Shown here: piece after piece, positions 58,160-64,000 of the stretch
Numbering within the stretch: position 1 is the first letter of the stretch
Layout: each line of letters opens with the position of its first letter
Assembly (NCBI GenBank): GCA_963763475.1
Contig: CAVXOR010000003.1
Coordinates: 496,001-560,000, forward strand
Source of the DNA: AC-32 sp963763475
GTDB lineage: Bacteria > Actinomycetota > Thermoleophilia > Gaiellales > Gaiellaceae
Direction: 5' to 3'
Length of the DNA stretch: 64,000 nucleotides
Program-made: the position numbers and the translations under genes
Notes under the pieces: model-generated
Told to the model about the DNA's origin: nothing
Database searches by the model: none
Seen by the model: the letters and a program-made list of their open reading frames with translations, nothing else

Positions 58160-59338
58160 TTAGACCGAGTCGCCCGTCTCGGGGTCGAAGAAGTAGAGGC
58201 GGCTCGTGTCGACCGCGAGCTCGATCTCCGCGCCCTCGGCGATGCGGGTCCTCGGGCTGACCCTGGCGACCATCCGCGTCTTGCCCTCCTCGAGCGTCGG
58301 GTCGGACTCGAGCCCTTCCGCGGCCGCGGCCTCGGCCACGACGCCGGCGGCCGCCACCGCGAAGTGGACTAGCACCTCGGCGCCGAGCGGCTCGGTCAGG
58401 GTGGCGGTCGTCTTCAGCCGGCGGTCGGCCGGCGTGTCCGGCTCGAGCGCGACGTCCTCGAAGTCCTCGGGGCGGATCCCGAGCTGCACTTGCTTGCCGA
58501 CGAAGCGTTCGAGGCCGGAGTGCCGCTGGACGAGGCTGTCGTCGACCGGTAGCCGATACTCGCCGAAGCGGACCCAGAGCCCGCCCTCGGCCCGCTCGAG
58601 CTCGGCCTCGACGAGGTTGATCGAGGGCGAGCCGATGAAGCCGGCCACGAACTGGTTGCGCGGGTTGTCGTAGAGCGCCTGCGGCGTGTCGACCTGCTGC
58701 AGGTGGCCGCCGCGCATCACCGCGACCCGGTCGCCCATCGTCATCGCCTCGACCTGGTCGTGGGTGACGTAGAGCGTCGTCACGCCGACGCGCCGCTGGA
58801 GCGTGTGGATCTCGGCGCGCATCTGCACGCGCAGCTTCGCGTCGAGGTTCGAGAGCGGCTCGTCCATCAGGAACGCCTGCGGCTCGCGCACGATCGCGCG
58901 GCCCATCGCGACCCGCTGCCGCTGGCCGCCGGAGAGCGCGCGCGGCTTGCGCTTCAGGAACTCCTCGATCTCGAGCGTCTCCGCCGCCTCGCGCACGCGC
59001 TGCTTCACCTGATCCTTCGGGAGCTTGCGCAGCTTCAGCCCGAACGCGAGGTTCTGCTCGACCGTCATGTGCGGGTAGAGCGCGTAGTTCTGGAAGACCA
59101 TCGCGACGTCGCGGTCCTTCGGCGTCAGGTCGTTCACGACCCGGTCGCCGATCCTGATCTCGCCGTCGCTGATCTCCTCGAGCCCGGCGAGCATGCGCAG
59201 CGCGGTCGTCTTGCCGCACCCCGAGGGGCCGACGACCACCATCAGCTCACCGTCCTCGATCGCGAGGTCGAGGTCGAAGACGGCCTGGGTCCCGTCGTCG
59301 TAGATCTTCGAGACCGAGTCGAACTCGATCGCAGCCAC
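58160..59338 (-). CDS. ABC transporter ATPase, MsiK/UgpC-MalK type
   Basis: 392 residues. EFDSVSKIYDDGTQAVFDLD, Walker A VGPSGCGKTTALRMLAGLEE, Q-loop VFQNYALYPHMTVEQNLAFG, signature LSGGQRQRVAMGRAIV, Walker B QAFLMDEPLSNLDAKLR and H-loop VTHDQVEAMT. The C-terminal TOBE/regulatory region (about 235-390) includes IGSPSINLVEA and LGIRPEDFEDV. Such ATPases can serve several sugar importers. ATG 59338; the alpha-glucosidase stops 9 nt upstream, so the two are cotranscribed. Confidence 0.95.
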   Translation of the reverse strand: MAAIEFDSVSKIYDDGTQAVFDLDLAIEDGELMVVVGPSGCGKTTALRMLAGLEEISDGEIRIGDRVVNDLTPKDRDVAMVFQNYALYPHMTVEQNLAFGLKLRKLPKDQVKQRVREAAETLEIEEFLKRKPRALSGGQRQRVAMGRAIVREPQAFLMDEPLSNLDAKLRVQMRAEIHTLQRRVGVTTLYVTHDQVEAMTMGDRVAVMRGGHLQQVDTPQALYDNPRNQFVAGFIGSPSINLVEAELERAEGGLWVRFGEYRLPVDDSLVQRHSGLERFVGKQVQLGIRPEDFEDVALEPDTPADRRLKTTATLTEPLGAEVLVHFAVAAAGVVAEAAAAEGLESDPTLEEGKTRMVARVSPRTRIAEGAEIELAVDTSRLYFFDPETGDSV

Positions 59339-59347
59339 GGGCAGAGC

Positions 59348-60763
59348 CTAATTCCTCAGGACCGCGCTTGCGTGCGGCGGCAGGCCCTCGCCGTCGTGCG
59401 TGGCGAGCGCGAGCTCTCCGGCCGGCAGCGACCGAAGCTCGGAAGTCGTGTTCACCAGCACCGTGTGCTCTCCGCGCTCGAACGCGACGACGCCGGGCTC
59501 CGACTCCAGCAGCCGAAAGCCTTCGCCCAGCGTGGGCCGCAGCTCGACCAGTCGCCGGTAGAGCTCCAGCAGCGAGCCGGCCTCGCCGCGCTGGGCAGCG
59601 ACGTTGCGCTCGCCTGCGTCGATCACGGGCAGCCACGGCCGGCCGGTCGTGAAGCCGCCGGTCGGCGAGGCGTCCCACTGCATCGGGTGGCGCAGCCGGT
59701 CGCGGCCGGCGCGGTCGAACGGCGGCTTTGTGCCCGGCCCGTTGGGGAGGCCGAGCTCGTCGCCCTGGTAGACGAAGGCCGGCCCCGGCAGGGTCAGGAG
59801 CAGCACGGCCGCCGAGCGCAGGTTCTCGGCGCCGACGCGGGTCGCGAGCCGGTCGAAGTCGTGGTTCGACATCACCCACGCGACGCCGCCCGTCTCGGCC
59901 GCGGGCTCGATCGCGGCGCGCAGTCGCTCGGCGTTCCAGGGCGAGAAGAGGAACTCGAACGCGAAGACGAGGTCGAGCACCTCGAGGTAGCGGAGGTACT
60001 CGGCGACCGGCCGGAAGACCTCGCCGACGAGCAGCGCGTCGCCGGCGGCCTCGCGGATCGCGCGCAGCCTGTCGATCAGCTCCGGCCGGTTGCCCGAGTA
60101 GAGCATCTCGAGCTTCGCCGCGTCCTCGTGCAACGGCAGAGGGAAGGGAGTGCTCGACGGCGGGTCGTCTCGCAGCTGCTCGTCCTTCACCAGCCGGTCG
60201 AGCGCGTCGAGCCGGAAGCCGTCGGCGCCGCGCCCGAGCCAGAAGCGGACGACCTCCTGCATCGCGCGCACGACTTCCGGGTTGTGCCAGTCGAGGTCGG
60301 GCTGCTCGGGATAGAACGAGTGCAGGTACCAGCGGCCGGTCGCGTCGTCACGGCTCCAGGCGGGGCCGCCGAACGCCGAGACCCAGTTGTTGGGCGGCCC
60401 GTCGACCGGCGACCAGATGTACCGGTCCGGGTGCTCGCGGAACCACGGATGCTCGATCGAGGTGTGGCAGAGGACGAGGTCGAGCAGCACCTTCAGCCCG
60501 CGCTCGTGCGCTGCCGCGACCAGCTCGTCGAAGTCGCCGAGCGTCCCGAACTGCGGGTCGACAGCGGTGTAGTCGGAGACGTCGTAGCCGAAGTCAGCGA
60601 GCGGGGAGGGGTAGATCGGCGACAGCCAGAGGGCGTCCACGCCGAGGAAGGCGAGGTGGTCGAGCCGCTCGGTGATCCCGCGCAGGTCGCCCACGCCGTC
60701 GCCGTCCGAGTCCTGGAACGAGCGCGGGTAGATCTGGTAGACGACCGCGTCCTGCCACCACAT
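59348..60763 (-). CDS. GH13 alpha-glucosidase/oligo-1,6-glucosidase
   Basis: 471 residues. (beta/alpha)8 barrel: WWQDAVVYQIYPRSFQDSDG, LAFLGVDALWLSPIYPSPLA, DFGYDVSDYTAVDPQFGT, nucleophile Asp in FRLDALDRL, acid/base Glu in LLVGEVFRP and transition-state Asp in VMSNHDFDR. Small C-domain (ELALATHDGEGLPPHASAVL). Slightly shorter than typical GH13 glucosidases. It splits alpha-glucosides, probably after ABC uptake. ATG 60763 is the only start near the conserved WWQDAVVYQIYP; the longer frame runs antisense to EF-G2 and is a shadow. Confidence 0.93.
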   Translation of the reverse strand: MWWQDAVVYQIYPRSFQDSDGDGVGDLRGITERLDHLAFLGVDALWLSPIYPSPLADFGYDVSDYTAVDPQFGTLGDFDELVAAAHERGLKVLLDLVLCHTSIEHPWFREHPDRYIWSPVDGPPNNWVSAFGGPAWSRDDATGRWYLHSFYPEQPDLDWHNPEVVRAMQEVVRFWLGRGADGFRLDALDRLVKDEQLRDDPPSSTPFPLPLHEDAAKLEMLYSGNRPELIDRLRAIREAAGDALLVGEVFRPVAEYLRYLEVLDLVFAFEFLFSPWNAERLRAAIEPAAETGGVAWVMSNHDFDRLATRVGAENLRSAAVLLLTLPGPAFVYQGDELGLPNGPGTKPPFDRAGRDRLRHPMQWDASPTGGFTTGRPWLPVIDAGERNVAAQRGEAGSLLELYRRLVELRPTLGEGFRLLESEPGVVAFERGEHTVLVNTTSELRSLPAGELALATHDGEGLPPHASAVLRN

Positions 60764-60838
60764 CGACCGCCGAGGATAGATGCCGCCCAGGGGTAAGATC
60801 GGGACCCGTCCCGCGTCTTCGAGGAGGAGTGGCCCGCG

Positions 60839-62887
60839 ATGCCAACCGAGCCCGGAAAGATTCGCAACGTCGCCGTCACCGGACACCGCGGGACCGGAAA
60901 GACGTCGCTGGTGGAGGCGATGCTCTTCCAGGCCGGCGCGGTCAACCGCCTCGGCACGGTCGAGGGCGGCACCACCACTTCGGACTGGGACGAGGACGAG
61001 CAGCGCCGCCGGATGTCGCTGGCCTCGTCGATCTGCCATCTCGAATGGCAAGGCCGCAAGATCAACCTGATCGACACTCCCGGCGACGCGGGCTTCGCGG
61101 GCGACACGGTCGCCGCGATGCGCGTGGTCGAAGGGGCGCTGATCGTGGCGAGCGCGGTGATGGGCGTCGAGGTTCAGACCAGCCGGGTCTGGGCGCGGGC
61201 CGAGTCGCTCGAGCTGCCACGCGTCGTGTTCGTGAACATGCTCGACCGCGAGCGGGCCGACTTCTACCGTGCGCTCGAGCACTTCCGCTCGCAGCTCTCG
61301 GAGCGCTGCGTGGCCGTCCACCTGCCGATCGGCACCGAGCACGAGCTGACCGGGATCGTCGACCTGCTGCACATGACCGCCTACGGCAGCCCGGAGGGCG
61401 AGCGCGAGAGCGGGCCGATGGAGATCCCGGAGGAGCTGAACGACACAGTCCAGCAGTACCGGACGCAGCTGCTCGACTCCGTCGTGGAGACCGACGAGGG
61501 GCTGATGGAGCGCTACCTCGAGGGCGAGGAGCTCGGTACCGAGGAGGTGGCGCATGCGCTCAAGGACGCGGTCACGCGGGGCGAGCTGTTCCCGGTCGCA
61601 TGTGGGGTGGCGACGAAGAACCTCGGCACGACGGCGCTGCTCGACCTGCTCGTCGAGGGCGTCCCCTCGCCGGCCAAGCGCCCTGCCTCGATCGACGTCA
61701 ACGGCGCGGGTACGGCGGCATTCGTCTTCAAGACCGTCGCCGATCCGTTCGCGGGGCGGATCAACCTCTTTCGCGTGCTTGCGGGAACGCTCAACTCGGA
61801 TGCGACTGTCGTGAACACGCGCTCGCACGCGAAGGAGCGCGTCGGCGCGCTGCTCACGCTGCAGGGCAAGGATCACGACCCGACGAAGGAGTTCGGCACC
61901 GGCGACATCGGCGCGGTCGCCAAGCTGAAGGAGACGACCACGGGCGACCTGCTGCTCGACGCCGAGCGAGAGCTCGAGCTGCCGCAGCTCGACTTCCCTG
62001 AGCCCGTGATGAGCTTCGCGGTCACGCCGAAGGCCAAGGGCGATGAGGAGAAAGTCGCATCCTCGCTGCGCCGCCTCGCCGAGGAGGACCCGACGCTCGT
62101 CCTGCGCCGCGACCCGCAGACCGGCGACCAGCTGCTCTCCGGAATGAGCCAGATCCACGTCGAGGTCGCGGTCGACCGGTTGCGCAACCGCTTCGGCGTC
62201 GACGTCGAGCTCCACCAGCCGCACGTGCCGTACCTGGAGACGATCCGCAAGGAGTCTCGCGCGCGGCACCGTTACAAGAAGCAGACCGGCGGCCGCGGGC
62301 AGTTCGGCGACTGCGAGATCGTGCTCGAGCCGCTGGCCGAGCGCGAGGGCTACGAGTTCGTGGACGAGATCGTTGGAGGCGTGATCCAGCAGGGCTTCCG
62401 GCCGGCGGTCGACAAGGGCATCCAGGAGGCGATGCAGCACGGCGAGCTCGCCGGCGCGCCGGTGCAGGGCGTTCGCGTCCGGCTCGTGGACGGTCAGCAG
62501 CACAACGTGGATTCGTCGGAGATGGCGTTCAAGATCGCCGGCTCGATGGCGTTCAAGGACGCCTACGCGAAGGCCGACCCGGTGCTGCTCGAGCCGATCA
62601 TGGAGCTCGAGGTCAGCGTCCCCGACGATTCCGTCGGCGCGGTCAACGGCGACCTCAACTCACGCCGCGGCCGGCTGCAGGGGATGGAGCCGGTCGGCGG
62701 GATGACCTCGATCAAGGCCGAGGTGCCGATGGCCGAGATCCTCACTTATGCGCAGGCGCTGACCTCGCTCACCGGCGGGCGTGGCGACTACCACATGCAC
62801 TTCCTGCGCTATGAGGAGGTTCCCACGCACATCGCGCAGAAGATCATCGACGAGACGAAGAAAGAGCTGGAAGAAGCCAAAGTCTGA
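60839..62887 (+). CDS. elongation factor G-like protein EF-G2
   Basis: 682 residues, same domains as EF-G. G1 GHRGTGKT (15-22), G3 DTPGD (79-83) and G4 NMLD (133-136); in EF-G the G3 is DTPGH and G4 NK-D, so the catalytic His and the Lys of G4 are missing. Domains II-V are present, ending EVPMAEILTYAQALTSLTGG and GRGDYHMHFL. Actinobacterial FusA2 has no proven role in translocation. ATG 60839 with GAGGAGGAG upstream; -10 TAAGAT near 60795 gives a short leader. Divergent from the glucosidase. Confidence 0.88.
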   Translation: MPTEPGKIRNVAVTGHRGTGKTSLVEAMLFQAGAVNRLGTVEGGTTTSDWDEDEQRRRMSLASSICHLEWQGRKINLIDTPGDAGFAGDTVAAMRVVEGALIVASAVMGVEVQTSRVWARAESLELPRVVFVNMLDRERADFYRALEHFRSQLSERCVAVHLPIGTEHELTGIVDLLHMTAYGSPEGERESGPMEIPEELNDTVQQYRTQLLDSVVETDEGLMERYLEGEELGTEEVAHALKDAVTRGELFPVACGVATKNLGTTALLDLLVEGVPSPAKRPASIDVNGAGTAAFVFKTVADPFAGRINLFRVLAGTLNSDATVVNTRSHAKERVGALLTLQGKDHDPTKEFGTGDIGAVAKLKETTTGDLLLDAERELELPQLDFPEPVMSFAVTPKAKGDEEKVASSLRRLAEEDPTLVLRRDPQTGDQLLSGMSQIHVEVAVDRLRNRFGVDVELHQPHVPYLETIRKESRARHRYKKQTGGRGQFGDCEIVLEPLAEREGYEFVDEIVGGVIQQGFRPAVDKGIQEAMQHGELAGAPVQGVRVRLVDGQQHNVDSSEMAFKIAGSMAFKDAYAKADPVLLEPIMELEVSVPDDSVGAVNGDLNSRRGRLQGMEPVGGMTSIKAEVPMAEILTYAQALTSLTGGRGDYHMHFLRYEEVPTHIAQKIIDETKKELEEAKV

Positions 62888-62893
62888 GCGTCG

Positions 62894-63532
62894 TTGGCTA
62901 AGGTCCGCAGCGACATGCGGATCACCCGGCAGGCCGTTACCGCCCTGCGTACGTGTGCGATCTGCGAGCGGTCATTGCTCGTCGGCGAGCGCTCGGTGCG
63001 CTACTCGCCCGACGGCCACAACTTCGTCGACGTCTGCCCGCTCTGCCAGGACATCGCGCTCGAGCACGGCTGGCTGAAGGAGGGCAGCCCCACCACACCC
63101 GTCGTGAATGACCGGCGGCGCAAGCGGCGTGGCTTCGTCGCCGCGCTGCTGGGAGAGTCGCGCAAGCCGGCGGTCGAGCCGGTCGTGGAGGAGCCCATCC
63201 TGCGCCGGCTGTCGGAGCCCGAGCTGGCAATGGTCGAAGCAGCCGATCTCTTCAACGAGAGCGCCTTCCGCCGCACGATCGCCGGGATCGCCAAGAGCCT
63301 GGGCGAGCCGAAGGCCTCGATCGTGCCGCTCTCGGGAACGAACAGCGAGGTCGTTCTGACCGTCGTCTGGGACATCTCCTGGTACCAGTACCGCATCACT
63401 CCGGACTCTGGCCAGCCCGTGCGCCTGGCCGAGCGCGGCCACGAGCCGCGCGAGCTGGAGACGATGTTCACCGGCTGGAACGCGAAGCTGACCAAGGACG
63501 GGCGCATCGCGCCGGACATCTCTCCGGTCTAG
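62894..63532 (+). CDS. hypothetical protein with Cys4 zinc-knuckle N-terminus
   Basis: 212 residues from TTG 62894, 6 nt after EF-G2. The N-terminal region has C-x2-C (RTCAICERSLL) and C-x2-C (VDVCPLCQDIA), probably a zinc ribbon; a basic linker (NDRRRKRRGFVAALLG) follows, and a C-terminal alpha-beta domain contains ESAFRRTIAGIAKSLGEPKA, SEVVLTVVWDISWYQYRITP and ELETMFTGWNAKLTKDG. Similar proteins occur in this taxon; function unknown. Confidence 0.75.
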   Translation: MAKVRSDMRITRQAVTALRTCAICERSLLVGERSVRYSPDGHNFVDVCPLCQDIALEHGWLKEGSPTTPVVNDRRRKRRGFVAALLGESRKPAVEPVVEEPILRRLSEPELAMVEAADLFNESAFRRTIAGIAKSLGEPKASIVPLSGTNSEVVLTVVWDISWYQYRITPDSGQPVRLAERGHEPRELETMFTGWNAKLTKDGRIAPDISPV

Positions 63533-63567
63533 CGCCAGCCCAGGGCCTCCCTACAATCCGAGGCAGG

Positions 63568-63783
63568 ATGATCTACTGCGTGATCCCGCGCGAGCTCGAG
63601 GACGAGCTCTACGACAAGATGGTCGACTACTACAAGGACAACCCGAACGTGACCGTCATCATCGACCGGCGTGAGGGCGACGACCGGCGCAAGGGCCGCG
63701 TCTTCGGCGGGAAGCGGACGATCCGCGACCGCCGGCGGGCTCATCCCGGGCGTTTCCCGGAGACGGACGCCCCCGATCAGTAG
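63568..63783 (+). CDS. small conserved hypothetical protein
   Basis: 71 residues: IYCVIPRELEDELYDKMVDY, YKDNPNVTVIIDRREGDDRR and FGGKRTIRDRRRAHPGRFPE. An alpha-beta start and an Asp/Arg-rich tail; the DRREGDDRR and IRDRRRAHPG motifs are shared by actinobacterial homologues without known role. TACAAT 10 nt upstream and GAGGCAGG before the ATG. Confidence 0.65.
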   Translation: MIYCVIPRELEDELYDKMVDYYKDNPNVTVIIDRREGDDRRKGRVFGGKRTIRDRRRAHPGRFPETDAPDQ

Positions 63784-63814
63784 CGGCTTCGGCTTCAAGG
63801 CTCCGCCGCCCCGC

Positions 63815-63820
63815 TAAGAT
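63815..63820 (+). promoter_or_regulatory. -10 box of the aldehyde dehydrogenase gene, leaderless arrangement
   Basis: TAAGAT ends 7 nt before GTG 63828. Confidence 0.5.
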
Positions 63821-63827
63821 CGCCGCC

Positions 63828-64000
63828 GTGGCGACGGCGACCAAGACCTTCCAGAACTTCATCGGCGGCCAGTGGGTGGAAGCCGCCTCGGGCGAGACCT
63901 TCGAGACGACCAGCCCAGCGACCGGCGAGGTGCTGGGCGTCTTCCCGAAGTCGGCCGCAGAGGACGTCGACCGCGCGGTCGCGGCCGCGAAGGCCGCCTA
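63828..64000 (+). CDS. aldehyde dehydrogenase, N-terminal part (runs off the window)
   Basis: Begins at GTG 63828 and reads ATATKTFQNFIGGQWVEAAS, then SPATGEVLGVFPKSAAEDVD. The NFIGGQWVEA and NPATGEVLG-like motifs, followed by the helix DVDRAVAAAKAA, are those of the NAD(P)-dependent aldehyde dehydrogenase superfamily. Only about 57 residues are present; catalytic parts lie beyond the window. Substrate unknown. Confidence 0.85.
   Translation, partial: MATATKTFQNFIGGQWVEAASGETFETTSPATGEVLGVFPKSAAEDVDRAVAAAKAA

Overview
The window is a high-GC bacterial chromosome segment with the gene content and codon use of an actinomycete-like organism, most likely class Thermoleophilia (Gaiellales or Solirubrobacterales). 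The evidence is the ffh-rpsP-KH-rimM-trmD-lepB-rplS-rnhB-yraN-comM-dprA order, a WhiG/FliA-type sigma factor, twin CtaG proteins, many GTG/TTG starts, and -10 boxes (TAnnnT) placed 6-7 nt before start codons, which implies widespread leaderless mRNAs. The class assignment is inference from content, not from a marker alignment.

Layout. 0-11.8 kb: a partial YihY/BrkB membrane gene, then the SRP/ribosome/RNA-modification run and the competence genes comM-dprA. A class III cyclase and an orphan DNA methyltransferase sit between yraN and comM. 11.8-17.1 kb: FAD oxidoreductase, VOC protein and a pntAA-pntAB-pntB-ornithine-cyclodeaminase-like operon. 17.1-22.3 kb: cupin, hisC, MFS, meaB GTPase and threonine ammonia-lyase. 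22.3-26.9 kb: a frameshifted cyclase-AAA-TPR regulator and an MBL/rhodanese enzyme. 26.9-28.5 kb: a gene-poor, lower-GC stretch with small genes and a truncated cytochrome c chimera. 28.6-35.8 kb: a lipoprotein (frameshifted), YCII protein, CopC-CopD/YcnI copper genes, a His-rich lipoprotein and two CtaG proteins. 35.8-49.8 kb: acyl-CoA dehydrogenase, leucyl aminopeptidase, transporters, biotin carboxylase, enoyl-CoA hydratase, a DapA-like aldolase with an amino-acid oxidase, and a carboxyltransferase operon. Together with MeaB these point to branched-chain amino acid or propionate catabolism. 49.8-53.6 kb: a small accessory cluster (87-aa protein, two MpsC/DUF2294 proteins, STAS, cysteine-less thioredoxin fold, guanidino-modifying enzyme, tRNA-Trp). 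53.6-60.8 kb: sigma factor and an alpha-glucoside ABC uptake and hydrolysis system. 60.8-64 kb: EF-G2, two conserved hypotheticals and a partial aldehyde dehydrogenase.

Most interesting signal: three leaders in the 49.8-52.3 kb cluster (ahead of the 87-aa, STAS and second MpsC genes) share the element ACGCGGGAGCRG, a small hairpin, GCCCC, and then a stem that covers the Shine-Dalgarno. The pairing is kept while the stem sequence differs. I know of no described RNA class that matches; it is a candidate cis-regulatory RNA (possibly a riboswitch) controlling translation. A second theme is a set of frameshifts at 22.9, 29.3 and 35.4 kb that break otherwise well-conserved reading frames, either from real decay or from assembly errors.
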